64,000 nucleotides of DNA from Adineta vaga (taxonomy: Eukaryota > Rotifera). Of this stretch, positions 24,311 through 36,826 are shown piece by piece (position 1 is the stretch's first letter; every line of letters starts with the position of its first letter). The notes under the pieces were generated by a model. That model was not told the origin of the DNA. It ran no database searches and saw only the letters and a program-made list of their open reading frames with translations. The translations under genes and the position numbers were made by a program. The stretch lies in NCBI GenBank assembly GCA_021613535.1, contig CP075495.1:2232001-2296000 (forward strand), read 5' to 3'.

Positions 24311-26055
24311 ATGAATCCTATTCGTGTGCAAATTAATTTAAAATATTTCTCAGATGAAAATTCTTCGAAAGAATTTCATAATTTTTGGTATGCTTTTCAT
24401 CCAAAGATATTGTTGACAGTGAAAGATATTCTTGAAGATATACATGTGAATTATCTGAAAGAAGAACAAGAATTTGATGAACGAACATTAATCGTTCATC
24501 TTGATGATTGTCAAGTATTACCATTTACTTCTAGTCAAATTCTACGAGATAATGATCGATTAACGTAAGACATAGAAAGGAATTTTGAATGTTTAGAATT
24601 GAAAAGTTTTCTTATGTCTAGTTTAATGCCATTAGGAAATTATAAATTACATAGAAAATCTCTTCAAGATTCAGTGAATTTGAATTTATCATCATCAATG
24701 GTTGTTGAACCATCAGTGATTGTATCAGATAATCATCATAAACGACAACGGCTTGATTCCAATGAACTTAGTATGTCAACTGAATCAACCATTACAATTA
24801 TACCAACGATTGAAAAGATCAATGAACAACCAGAAAAGAAGAAAACGAAAACGCTTACTAATGGAAATCAAATTATTAGTCGACAATCTATACCAGAACC
24901 AATATCGACACCACAGGTCTTGAAAGAAACGATTTCAGAAATACCAATATCATTACCATCTACCATTGGTCGTATTCGAGAATTGAAGTCAAAAACACCT
25001 GTATGGAAAAGTCAAGTACCAGCTGTTAAAGACAATGCTGAACGTAATATTTGTACTATTACCTTTTAAAACATTCTTCATTTTTTTGTTTCGTATTTTA
25101 AGAAAAACTTCATATTCGATTTGATTCTGATAATGAAGAAGAATCATCATCACCACCACCACCACCACCACTACCATCATCTTCACTAATTCCACCGATA
25201 ATCGAAGAAAAAAAGCCTGTTGAACCACTACCACTTGTCAATGGTAGTAATAGTTCGGTTCGGATTCAATATGTTTCAACACCAATTCTGTCAGATGTCG
25301 AAAAATCTTCAAATGAACAGAAAACACCGCAGAAAACAATTGATCTTCTTTATGAAATGAAACAACATAAAACTATTGAAGAACAACAAGCCAAAAAGAT
25401 CCAACAACAGTTTGGTCGTAAACGTGCTCAACATCGAAAACGAGCATTGAGTTATCTCTCGATGGCTAGTTTTGTTGATCATGCTTTTGGTTTAGACAAA
25501 AATGAACTAGAGAAACAACTAGCAACGAATGGACATCATTCATCGTCATCTTCATCAAGTCCTCAAGTAACGAAGATCGAAATTTAATGATATTTTTTTT
25601 TAAAAATGTGTAATTCTTTCTTCCAGACATTACCAACATCATTTAGTAAACTAGCTCGTTTACCACTTGTTGCTGAAGCAATTGAAAATAACGAGAAAAT
25701 CTATGATCTATACCCTCCTATAACACAAATTCCATCGATTCAAACACGTTTAGCATTTAAATTATTAGAATTAAGTGAAGATTTCTGTCCGAAAATGTCG
25801 GAATATAAAGAAGGAACAGTGACAGATGTGAATGAAACAACCGGTGAAATAACAATTCAACTTGATAAACCAATTCAAACAGTTTTCGATCAACCATCGA
25901 AATTCTATGCTCCAATCGATGAACAGTCAATAGAAAATGAAGAATTAACAACTGTAAGTTCAATTATGTTTCTATTTCACTTCATCTTTTTTTTATATTT
26001 GTAGGTCATTGTTCCATTTTCTGATCTAAATTCAGTTCGCTTATTACCTACATAA
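24311..26055 (+). CDS. COIL: Coilin, Cajal-body scaffold
   Basis: Five exons. Exon 1 (24311 to ~24564) encodes a coilin N-terminal ubiquitin-like domain: RVQINLKYF, then CQVLPFTSSQILRDNDRL, matching the family's 'LRDND.L' end. The middle is Ser/Lys/Pro-rich and disordered, with a poly-Pro run and a basic 'KIQQQFGRKRAQHRKRA' stretch. The last two exons (25627-25953 and 26005-26055) encode the C-terminal Tudor-like domain. It opens with RLAFKLLELSEDFCPKMSEY, then KEGTVTDVNETTGEITIQL, and ends VIVPFSDLNSVRLLPT. This matches vertebrate coilin '[22 protein letters not shown]'. Coilin nucleates Cajal bodies and binds snRNP and SMN components. Introns: 25567-25626 and 25954-26004 are clear; the first is weakly defined, with a likely acceptor at 24606. 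A splice-acceptor-like tract ends 5 nt before the ATG. Confidence 0.88.
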
Positions 26056-26087
26056 TCATTTTTCTGTCTTTCTAACTAAACTTTGAT

Positions 26088-26093
26088 AATAAA
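26088..26093 (+). terminator. Polyadenylation signal of coilin
   Basis: AATAAA 33 nt after the coilin stop codon, the only canonical hexamer close to it. Confidence 0.6.
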
Positions 26094-26836
26094 ATTCATT
26101 CACTAAACTTGACTTTAACATAATTTTCAAAATCTAATGGATATTTAAAGCATATGCAAACTAATTCAATTATTATTCTTTCAATCCAATTTGAAAAATT
26201 GAATCTAATTTCTATTGTTTGTTTTTTTCGAGGAGGGCTTCTTCCTCTTAAATTAAATAACATCTGGAAAAAAAACAACATCGATAACTAAGGTAACAGA
26301 CATGCACACTCCAGTTTTTTTTTCTGTTGATTTTATTTTCTCTTGTATTCTGTGTGCGACGTCTTCTTCTTCAATTTGAGTCGTTAGTTTCTTCTTTTTA
26401 ACAAAAACATTCTGTAACTACAGACATTCATACACGGTTACTTTTCTGTTAGTAAAAGAATTATCAAAACAACACGAGTAGAATTTAGAAGAACATGAAG
26501 AGAAAAAAAAACGACAACGTTTTTCTTTCGTTCGTTCTGTTCTCTTGTTTAAAGCGAAGAACTTGTAAATAGAAAAGAAAGAATTCTTGTTGAAGGTAAG
26601 ATATAGAAGAAAAAAAAAGTAATGAACAACTCTACACCATCACTACAATGACAAATAAAATAAAAAAGCTTTCCTTTTCATATCGTTGTCATCGAGTGGC
26701 AGTAAGATAAAGTTGAAACCTAATCGATTCGAAAAGAAGACAGAGAGGGAGAGAATTGATTTTCATTTTCTTTTTATTATTATGTTAAATAAATCTGTAA
26801 ACATTTACTTGACAACGTAGATTGAGTAACGATACC
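26094..26836. other. Intergenic between coilin and the PLAT gene
   Basis: About 740 bp, AT-rich with A- and T-runs. It should contain the promoter of the downstream plus-strand gene. No gene seen. Confidence 0.5.
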
Positions 26837-29153
26837 GATGGCTCGTGTAGCTGCTAATCCTAATACTAATATGACTACAACTCCTTTTATGGATCAATTA
26901 TCACATGCAGTTATTAAAGAAACATCGAAAAACTTGTAAGTTGACTGGTTTTGTTTTTCTTCTCTCGTATAATATCATTTTATTTCTCCCTTCAGGAGAC
27001 ATTATATTGATATAAAACGTCGTGAAAATGGTTTTATTCTTAATCCTAATTCTTGTGCATTTGAATCTGCACCAATCAGAGCAGTAAGTTCAAATAACTT
27101 GTTATTCATTTCATATCTTTATTTTCTACAGAGATATATGTATGGAACTGCTAAACATTATCCACCACTCTATGGTTCATCTTTTTCTGATAATGATATA
27201 AAGCTTTATATGCGAAATTTTCAACAACAAAAAAGACAAGCTTATGTAAAAAAGGCTTTGCTTTATCGTGTCAATCTGTAGGAATACTTTTCCTTTTAGT
27301 CAACATTGAATGCTTCGGAAAAACAAATGTGCCGTGAAGAATTGAATTTTCATATGCGTACAAAACGATCTTCAGTAAATAGTTTGAAATGATTCGAAAT
27401 AGAAATTTTTATTGAGATTGTATCTTTAGTCAAAAGAAAGTCAAAAGTTTTCTGAACTTCGTTTAAGACCATCCGCACGATCGGCTTCCGTATGTAGTGT
27501 GTAAGTGTTATCAATTGAATAATCAAATCTAAACATCTCATCTCGATGAAATAATTCAGAGCAAGTGGCCATGATTTTCGTCGAGAAACATCAAAACCTG
27601 CTTTTAAATTATCACGTACGCAACAGAATCAATTAGTAGATGATACTGCAAATATTCTGGCAACAATGGTTAAAACACGTCGATCGATCTATGAAACAAA
27701 TTTATCCTTACAACAAGTAAGTTGTTCGTTTCTTCTTCATCATGAAATCATATGATTGCATTTTCGGTTGATATAGACACCACATTTATACATTTCACGA
27801 AATACGAATCCTTCTCCACGTCCTCCAAAGTAATTTTGATATCAAATCCTTTTTTTTGCTATAATATTATTTTTAGTGAACAAACACATTCACGATCAAC
27901 ACAACCGTCCGCCTTACCTCGTTCATCATTTGATTCAACCTATACACCGAATGATGCAGAAGTTAAGAAATCAAAACGTAGAACTAAAAATGCGCAAGAA
28001 AAAGCAATATCAATCGTAAGTATTCAAACTACTAATTCAATTCAAAAATCGGTATTTTTCTCTTCAAGATGCATAATGCCAAATTGATTAAGAAAGGCCT
28101 TCTTGCCCAATATGATATTTCAGTAACAACTGGAGATTGTAATGGTGCATCAAGTGATGCGCCTATACAAATTAAATTATATGGAAAAAATGGTTTTACG
28201 CAAGCCATCGATTTAACCAAGTCTAGAACACATCGTGTACCATTTCAAAAAGGTCAAACGGATGTTTTTACTATTGAAACAGATCACGTTGGAGATTTTG
28301 CTGGAATTAATATTGGACATGATCGACAAGATACACGTATGAGAGAAATTGATGTCTATTTATGCAACGAATTTATGGTGAATTGTACTTCTTTTTTTTC
28401 TTAGGTTCCGGATGGTTTTTAGATAAAGTATCTATTTTTGATTCATTTCGTCAAACTACATATGAGATTCCGTGCAATGCTTGGCTATCGAATAAATCGA
28501 CGGATCAACAGACAAAACGTAATTTTCCAGTCACTTCAATGAAATCAAAAGAAACGCATGATTCCACTAGTAGGAAAAACAATCTTCTTCCGATGTTTTT
28601 GAAATTTATAAAAAATGAATTTTTTAGAATATACTACAGACTCTGGTAGTCAATCGGATGTTGCTCTAGCTAAACTAGAAGATTCACTAACATCTGATAG
28701 TACAATACGTAATAAAAATAATGCTCCTAAATCGACAAAGAAACCTCATCGTAAACCACGTCGTCGATCAAATAGTTCGACTACAATGCCAAAAAAATCA
28801 ACGTCATTAACACCAATTACAAATCATAATTCTCATTCACCACCACGAACGACCACAATCGAATCTCATTTTAAAAGTGAAGAATTTCCATCTTCTCCAC
28901 CAGTTCTAACACGTCGAAATCTTTCACCTGAAATCTCATCTCCATCTCATCTTCTGACACGGAAGATAAAGTTTATCATCGCAGGCATTCTATTCGATCA
29001 CCAACATCCCATCATTCAAATGAAAATAGTCGACCACCAACTCGATTACAACAACGTGAATCTCCAATATCATCCTCGCCGGAACGACCAATCAGAAGCC
29101 AAAAGAAAGAAGAAAAATATGAACATGACTATGAAATGGATTTCTATGACTAG
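26837..29153 (+). CDS. PLAT/LH2-domain protein with long disordered arms; frame change near the C-terminus
   Basis: About ten short exons from ATG 26837, with ~50-60-bp introns. Starts of later exons: RHYIDIKRRENGF at ~26998, RYMYGTAKHYPPL at ~27131, STLNASEKQ at ~27300, SKESQKFSEL at ~27430, SGHDFRRET at ~27560, TPHLYIS at ~27779 and MHNAKLIKKG at ~28069. The recognisable module is a PLAT (lipoxygenase homology) beta-sandwich over exons 28069-28339 and 28405-28570. It contains YDISVTTGDCNGASSDAPI, then IKLYG, HVGDFAGINIGHD and SGWFLDKVSI, typical of polycystin/LOXHD1-type PLAT domains that contact membranes or proteins. Both flanks are S/T/R/K-rich and probably unstructured. From ~28950 a second frame ending at TAG 29151-29153 looks more natural (acidic tail EKYEHDYEMDFYD) than the one running to 29223. 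The exact family member is not recognised. Confidence 0.75.
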
Positions 29154-30011
29154 TAAAATTAATGATTTTTCTTTTTCATTTCGTCTATTATTTTCTTTAC
29201 AAATCTTTCGAGAAGATTCTTAACTTGCTCTTCGAAAAATACCTTCGATTTGTTGTTTCTTTTTATTGCCAGCTGGCATTCAAATTAACTTGCAATTAAT
29301 CACTTCAATTATCTCTTCTGTAACGTTCAGCACAATATAAACTTACGATCTAGTGTTTGTATTCGAAGATGATCATAGCCAGACATCGATAATCGAGAAA
29401 CAAAATGAGACAAACAATTCAATCGCGTAAACATTGAAAAAAAAGAAGAAGAATTTTCTCTTTTCAAAATCATAATATATACATTGAATAATTAATTGTG
29501 ATCAAGTTCGAAAAGAAAATATTGCATGTGACTATTGTCGCCTGCGAAATGGCAATAAGAGAGAGAAAGAGATAGACAGAGATATAAATGTATATTTATC
29601 CTAAAACACGAGCACATGAAATGAAACAGAATAAAAATCTCAAAAGAAAAGAAAGATTAAGAAAAAATTGACATTGTTATTATTATTATTCGAAAGTCTT
29701 TAAGAAAAAGTCTTTTTCTCTATGACTCCCTGAAGAGTAAGTAAAGAAATGAGTTTTAATAATTAAATGGAAGTTGACTAATAAAATGTGTTTACTAAAG
29801 TGTAACGATATAGATAGATAAGATGCTTCTCCAGGGATTAGTTTTCGCTAATTAAAATGATAGATAGATAGACAGACATTACAATCTGCCAAGTGTTTAT
29901 TGAAAGAACACACACACACACACGCTTACATCATTGAAATATATTTATATAAGTAAAACGCACAAACAGAGAGAGAGAGAGAGAAAATTGAATATAGTCT
30001 CAGGTTTAGTT
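29154..30011. other. Convergent intergenic region
   Basis: About 860 bp between the 3' ends of the PLAT gene (plus) and the TLX gene (minus). It contains (CA)n near 29908-29923 and GATA/TAGA repeats at 29810-29875. No gene seen. Confidence 0.5.
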
Positions 30012-31003
30012 CTATTGTTGATTTGTAGGAGTTCGTTGATGCTGACTATCATCTGATATAGATGATGTTGATGATAAATTTGAATGATTCGATGGTGTTG
30101 ACCATGGTTGTAAATTTTGTAACGCATTTAGAGAGGCACTTGAAAATATCAAGGAATTATTATTATCATTGGAGATTTGTTGTGATGATGGTGAAGGTAA
30201 TTTTGGAGTTGATGATAATGAACGATGATGATGAGAATTTGTGAGAACAAGACGATTGGCTGCTTGTCGTTCTTGTTCACGTTCTTCGGCTGTTTGTCGT
30301 CGCCATTTTGTTCGACGATTTTGAAACCATGTCTAAAATCGATTCGTTGAAGAGAGAAACAAAGAGAAGAGAAATCTTTTCCTTTACTTTCACTTGAGCG
30401 TCGGTCATTTTTAAACCTTTGGCTAATTGTGAACGTTCCGATGAAGCTAAATATTTCTGTCGATGAAAACGTTTTTCTAATTCCTATAGAGAAAATGAGA
30501 AGATCAGAAGAAAAATGAAATCTTTCTATTTACAAGAATTTGTAAACGAGTAAATGATGTTCGAGGTTTTTTTCTCTTTGGTGGTGTCCGATTTTGATAA
30601 GGATGACCTAAACGTCGTTGATTATTGAATACTATTAAAAAAACATATAGAAATATGTGCGTGACTGGTCTCATTAAATGTGAATAGCAATTAACTTACA
30701 TGAAAAACGATCTTTGAGTATACTATCTGTTTGAATCCATGGATAAGTTCCATTGACAATTGGTAATAAAGAATAATCTTGATTACGATAGATTGATGAT
30801 GCTCGCATTAATTGTTCATAATTAGATAAATGATTAGTTGATTCATTCGTTGATACTGTTGAAATCGATTCAATTGGTCGATCATTAGATGATGAAATTA
30901 AATCTGAATTGGCTGATAAAGATGATGAAATCGTTGGAGAAATTGATGAAGTTACAGGTTGAGCAAGAAGATCTGAGATATTAAAACCAAGCTTCTTACT
31001 CAT
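30012..31003 (-). CDS. TLX-class homeobox transcription factor, 4 exons, 272 aa
   Basis: Exons 30700-31003, 30534-30631, 30388-30483 and 30012-30332 sum to 273 codons including the stop. Just before the homeodomain lies [20 protein letters not shown], the TLX (HOX11) family hallmark. The homeodomain continues [20 protein letters not shown] and [19 protein letters not shown], with the TLX-specific threonine (KTWFQ) in helix 3. The N-terminal LGFNISDLL resembles an Eh1 Groucho-binding motif. TLX factors (Drosophila C15/clawless; vertebrate TLX1-3) specify neurons and organ primordia. An intron splits the homeodomain at VK/TW, a common homeobox intron site. The C-terminal third is S/N/H-rich and disordered. 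I cannot assign it to TLX1, 2 or 3; it is probably the single invertebrate copy. Confidence 0.94.
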
Positions 31004-31938
31004 TGTTGTCAGATTGAATGAATGAATAAAAGAATAAAGATAGTTTTCAATTGTGAAATGATCCGTTTGTCATTTAGTTTATTAAAAACTCATTGAAGTA
31101 AATCATTTCTCTCTTGATATTACTGTCGCATTCTTTGTTGTGCATCGATCTATCTATCCAAGATTTAGCTCTTTTCTCTATTCTCGCTTTTATTCGTTTT
31201 TTTTCTTCTTCTTCTTCTTCTTTTCTTTTTTTATCGATGCCCATTAAAACGATCTGTTTCTGCTCAATGTAACCATCGCACAATTGCTTCGTTTTCTCTC
31301 TCTCTCTCTCTTCCTTTCTTCTTCATTCTCTCTAGTTCTGTCTGGCAAATTTGAGAATTGCTGAAACAACAATCAGAAATTGCACGCGATGATATGTTTA
31401 ATGTAATTGATTCTTCTCTTCTTCTTCTCATTCGTCGATCGTGATTGTCTTTTCTTCAACCAATTGACTGATCGTTTTTCCGTAGAGAAACATTTATCTT
31501 CTTCCTTTTGCTTGCCTTGTCTGTCGTCTCGATGGATAATCTCTTTTTCGTTAACCAATAATATGATCTCTTCTTAAGAAGAGAAAAATCATATTAGAAG
31601 AAACTATCAACAAAATTACAAACGCTTAGAATGATTATATTGATTGGATCTTATAGACAGACGAACGACTGTTGACGACACACATAGATACTGATAAGGA
31701 GTTGATGATATTTGTCTCTATACACACACACACACATACATGTACAAAGAAAAACGAGAAGAGGTGTTGAGTGAAAGATTTTTTTCGCTTGTGTATATAT
31801 CTGGTTAATGTCGATCAATCAGATAAATTACATCAGTTAACCAATAAATAGGTGTATTCATGCAATGATTTCTTTATATATTTATAAATATATCACATAA
31901 AATAAAATGTTTTGTTTTATTGAAATGAAAGAAGAAAG
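31004..31938. other. Intergenic upstream of the TLX gene
   Basis: About 935 bp with TTC/CT-rich microsatellite-like tracts (31200-31330) and a (CA)n run near 31720-31735. The minus frames at 31074-31283 and 31373-31558 are low-complexity K/E/R translations of these tracts. Likely holds TLX regulatory DNA. Confidence 0.45.
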
Positions 31939-33984
31939 TTATTTATGAATTGAATCTAGAATTTCGATCGTTTTCCGTTCAAATATCACATTTGTTCGAT
32001 TAGTCATTTGTGGAAACATTCGTGAACAATAACGTGGTTCAGTTCCATGTTGACAATAGTAACCTTCGACGAAAACATGTCTGAGCGGTAGAACAAAACC
32101 AGAAATTGTTAGTACTATTCCAATTATCAGTATCATATATGGACCAATATTATCCAACGAAAAATGAGCTGTTGTTGTTGTTGGTTTTAATTTCAAATAA
32201 CATAGTGCAGGTATGATATAAGCAAGAGATGATGCAACTAATAATCCCTAGAAAATCGAACAAATGATTGCGAATGAAAATAATCATTTGATGTGAAATG
32301 TGATTTACATTGAGTTCAAGAACGATACCAAGACAATCTGTAGCTAATGATAATATCACACTCGCTGCTACAATAAAACTAGTAATGATATAATGTCGTC
32401 GATCAGAACTAAAGTTCATCCATTTATAACTAAGAATTTCGATTACCTTAAAATAAACAACTAGTTATCAATTTGTTTGTATTGAAAACATACTTGACGA
32501 CAAACAAGACATTCTAATGGAAATGTCAACATTATGTTTATAGCATAGATAAGTCGAGCTATATTGATAAGTGTATCCCAATGACAATAATTTTCCAAAA
32601 GATCACCTTCAAAGAAATACAAAACAGATAGATGGTTTTCTCAACGGCATTTACCTTCTGTTTGTTGACCAAAGACAAGATAACCGGTCAATGCGTAAGT
32701 AACAGCAAAGACAAAAGCAATTGTTGTAGTAATCAATGTAACAGTTCGCCATCGTGGAAGTGTTTTTTCACTCATGGAATGAAAGATAAGAAATGAATTA
32801 TGTTGACACATAAAAGCAAAACTAAATACAAAAGAAATGTATGATCCGAAAAAAAAGACTACATCTTTCTTCTTACGCCATTACACCGATACTTTCAGCA
32901 AGATTAGTATTTACCATACGAACATCACGAATTTCGGCTGATCTAAAGAAGAACAATGAGAAGATTTCGAACTTATGTTTCGATTGAATTTCTTACAAAA
33001 ATGGTATCGTATCTGAACCACGTTTAATCAAGATTAATACTGTTGTCAAAACAAGAATTAATCCCATAAGTGATATCTGAGATAATTTTGCAATATTCCG
33101 ATAGAGAGATAATGGTAATGTAACAAAACATGAACAAAGAAAGATAATAACGTAACGATTTTGAAATAAATAAGGTATAGTTGGCCATAGACGATGAAGA
33201 ACTTTTGTAACTGTATCACCTAGATTTAGCTGAATGTAGAAGAAAAACGAATGAAAATATTTGAATAAATTTTACCAATGATTATATTATAAGAAATAAG
33301 ACAGATGAATGGATAGAGAAACTGAACTAGTGAAAGCCATAAAAAACCGGATTTGCCTAAAACATTATAAACAAGTTCTTGATAAGTTGTAACTTTTGCT
33401 ATTTGGCCTGAACGGATTAAAATTGTCGTTGAATAATCTGAATCCAAAAAAAAAGAATAGATGATATCTTTGTTTATTTTCGTCAAAAAATTGAAGATTT
33501 ATTCGAAGCACTGAGTCATATCATAGGTCATCTTTCCTTACCAGTCAAAATGGCCACAATGCCAAGTAATAGAATTCCAGTTAGATAACCGGATTGACGG
33601 AAAGCATAACTCATACCTAGACGAAATAAAGTTGAGTAAGAAGAGATTTGAAAAAGAAATAAAAACATACCAATAACACCAGATCCAACAATTGAATTGA
33701 TCAAATTGTAAGATGCTCCAGCGATACTACTTCGACGATGAATTTCATCTTCATCCTAATTTACTCAAAAATAGAAAATGAATCATTCAAAGTCCAAATT
33801 TAATAAAGTGACAGATATTCCTATCATTTTATTTCCTATCGAACTTACAATGAAGAAATGTGTTGATCTAAAGTGACAACAAATCAAAAAAATAAATAAC
33901 GAAATTAAATAGGATCATATACCCTATCATAGCTCGTTTTATGTAACGTTTTATTCGTCGATTGAATTTCAACAAAGTATCCAT
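31939..33984 (-). CDS. SLC38A11-like amino-acid/auxin permease family transporter
   Basis: About ten exons from the ATG at 33982-33984. A short basic N-terminus (MDTLLKFNRRIKRYIKRAM) is followed by DEDEIHRRSS. TM1 has the APC/AAAP helix break YNLINSIVGSGVIGMSYA. Further conserved blocks are SGFLWLSLVQFLYPFICLIS, SYNIIIGD, LPLSLYRNIAKLSQ, GVMAFAFMCQHNSF, DLLENYCHWD and LSLATDCLGIVLELNG. These match SLC38A11 ('LQFLYPFIAMISYNIIAGD', 'LPLSLYRNIAKLGK', 'SFAFICHHNSFL', 'DCLGIVLELNG') better than the SNAT1-8 members. Eleven membrane helices are expected, and the short C-terminus after the last TM is extracytosolic. The family carries neutral amino acids, often coupled to Na+ or H+; the substrate of SLC38A11 is poorly known. 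Stop at 31939-31941. Confidence 0.85.
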
Positions 33985-34341
33985 ATCGTCTTAGCACCAC
34001 CTCTCATTCCAACTACTCTCTACTAATTTTTATCTAGAAGAAAAACAGTCCTAAATGAAGAATTAATCATCGATGGTTGAATTCTATTTCTCTTTCATTT
34101 GTTTGTATACATATATATATATGAAAATAATAACAGAACAAAAAATAAGTCGGTGGTTTTGTTAGATAAAGTCAATAAGACATGTGTGATATGATTAGAA
34201 AAATTCGATTATGTCACAACAAGTAATTAAATAGAACGATAACAATAATCTTTTGAAAAACAAACACGAGGAAAGAGAAACACTGTTTCGAGTATGTTGC
34301 TTTCTAAAGAAATGGAATGACTAGTTGAAAAGAAATTTTGT
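33985..34341. other. Intergenic between the SLC38A11-like and QSOX genes
   Basis: About 360 bp with a short (TA)n run near 34110-34120. No gene seen. It should contain the promoter of the transporter and the QSOX 3' UTR. Confidence 0.45.
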
Positions 34342-36826
34342 CTAAAGTGTATAACGTTTTCGTTTACTTTTACAATATCGTCGTCGAACAAAAATCATAA
34401 TAATTACAATAATTAGAAGAAAATAAAATGAAGAACGTCGAAGAATCGAAGCTATAAATCCAAAGAAAACAGATTTTTGTTTCGAATCAGTACTAATTTC
34501 AATCATAGTGTATTGATCTATTGAAGCTTTACCATTAGAATTTAATTCTGATTGATCTTTCTTATTCACATTTTGATTATAACTTTCTACCGATGATAAA
34601 TCCAAATTATCCTTAGAATATTGTTTTAAAAGAAAATCAAGTGTAGACGTCATATCAAAATTTGTCTTATCGGTATGACATTTAGAACAAAGTTCTTCAG
34701 ATGGAAATTGTACTTTGGGATTTTGTGGATCTTCAGTTTCATCACCATGTAAACGTTCATTGACATGATTATGAACTAAAATTTTTATTATAGTAGTAGA
34801 ATTTTCAATGTTTTCTTTACTTTTCCAAAGATAGATGACAGCTGCATGTTTATTTTTTGAGTCAAGTTGATGAAGATCATCCGTTTCTTTCATGAAATTA
34901 TCACTACAATGTCGACAGCCAAAAAAATGTTTGATAAAACCTTTTATTGCTGATGGAATTTCAATGATACGCTGATTTTGAGATTCTATATACAGAGAAG
35001 AATGTTGAAATGCAGAGACTAGATTGAAAGAAACCTGTTTGAACTTGTGATACAGTTAATGTATGAAAAAGAAGCCAAAGTGCACATGGATAACCACGAT
35101 ATTGTGGAGCTGAACCTGTACAATAAATGTATCGAATTTGATTATTTGGGAGATAACTGGTAGGTGTATTAATATCGGCTAGTTCACGAAACTGTTTTCC
35201 TGTTAAACCACTTGAATGTTGATTGAGTTTGGATAATAGATCTTTGAGATAAGCCATAACTGGTTGACGACCAGGAAAATGCTAAAGACAATGTCAGAAA
35301 TTACAAAAACTTCGATTGTACTACCGATCATTTCTCTAGACTGAGAAAGATGTACGAAGAAACTTTCATATTTACTTTAGTAAGTACTGTTAACCAGTGC
35401 AACAATGCATCCAAAGATTCATTTTGTATTATTTTCATTCGTGGTATTTCTCGACGTAACATATAAGACAAAGCCGTTTCTAGATCGACCATATTCAATT
35501 TTGAATTCGCCGTATTACTTTCTCGAATACCATCTGTTTGTTTTTCTTCGGATTTTTTTACTGTCTCAGCATTTTTCAATGCATTTTTACTATGAATAAT
35601 TTCTTCTAAATCACGATCATCAAAATTATCAATACATTTTGTCGTATGAATATATGTACGAATAGCATAATTTAATAAATTTCGATTACCAAGATTTTCA
35701 CTAGAAAACAACAATAAAAACAAGTTTATTTCATTCATTTTCAAATTACTTCATATTTTGTTTTGTGTCTATTCTTTCGAATGTTCGATTAGGACGAATA
35801 ATTAAGAGAGCAGGTGTGTCACTGATATTCAACTGAAATCGAATCCATAATTTTCCATCGATTGTCGTACGAAAAATTGCTAATTGATCATGATATTTAG
35901 AAAAATCCAACATAATCTGCAAAAAGAAACTTCTTATCAGATCTTTCCGTAAACAATTGTTTAACATACTTGTCGAGCAGTAAAATCTTCTCGTTTTTCC
36001 ACAATAAGTAAAACAAGTTTGACCGTTGTTGGCGCACGTGAATAGATATCATCGAATGCAATTCGACTATTCAACAAATTAAAATTATGCAATCATAACG
36101 AAAATAGAAAATTTTACTTAATCGGTGAAAAATTCGGCCAAATTTTATCGGTTCTTTGTAATGCATCTAGTTCTTTGATCAATTCTCTTTCAGCACCTTT
36201 TGAATCAGAAGCTGTTAGCTGTATAGACTTAGATGTATTCATATAAGATTCAGGTGCAATAAACTAAAATAAGAAGAGTCATAGAAGATCAACATTTCTT
36301 TTTTTTATCGAGTTGATTTACTCGAAGTGTTGGATAAGCCATAATAGTATGTTGATCACATGTAGCAGTATTTTCTTCAGCATAGCAATTTATTGCTCCA
36401 ATACGCACGACTGTTCTCCATCCTGATTGAAGAAGAGGGAGAAAAAAGCAGATGTTCGATGATTAAAAAACTTCACTTTCTCCTTACCCCAAGTATCAAT
36501 AGCCACTTCTCTATATGTCTGATAGGAGGAAAAAAAAGAGAGATAAGTTTAATATACAAACCAATGTTAAAGATAAATAATCATCATCTTACGTTTGCAT
36601 ATGATTGACAATGTCCACACCAACTTGCATAGAATTCAACAAGCCATGCTGTTTTAGATTGATAGACTGTCGATGTAAAATTTTGACCTGTTAAGATCAC
36701 GACTTTATCGTTTGCAGTATATAATGAAACAGAATTTTGAGCTGGTAAAACTGCTGATGAAGTCAGTTGAAAGTGAACGATGAGAAGACATAGAGACAAA
36801 TACCGATAAATAAATACGAATTTCAT
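34342..36826 (-). CDS. Quiescin sulfhydryl oxidase (QSOX), membrane-anchored form
   Basis: About ten exons from ATG 36826. The signal peptide is [19 protein letters not shown]. The first thioredoxin domain carries the redox motif in [15 protein letters not shown] second, redox-inactive thioredoxin-like domain spans the exons at ~35750-36060. A helical linker is followed by an Erv/ALR FAD domain: [28 protein letters not shown] (catalytic CxxC) and [16 protein letters not shown], then the distal CSKCH pair. A C-terminal helix ([13 protein letters not shown]) ends in a basic tail, giving the Golgi/ER-membrane form. QSOX couples thiol oxidation in secreted proteins to O2 reduction. A candidate 45-bp intron (34776-34820) is stop-free and divisible by three. 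Its removal restores spacing to family members. Confidence 0.9.
34776..34820 (-). other. Candidate 45-bp in-frame intron inside the QSOX Erv domain
   Basis: The coding-strand segment begins GTAAAG and ends ATTTTAG, is 45 nt long and has no in-frame stop. It interrupts [11 protein letters not shown], where other QSOX proteins have no insertion. Either a tiny intron or a 15-residue lineage insertion. Confidence 0.6.
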
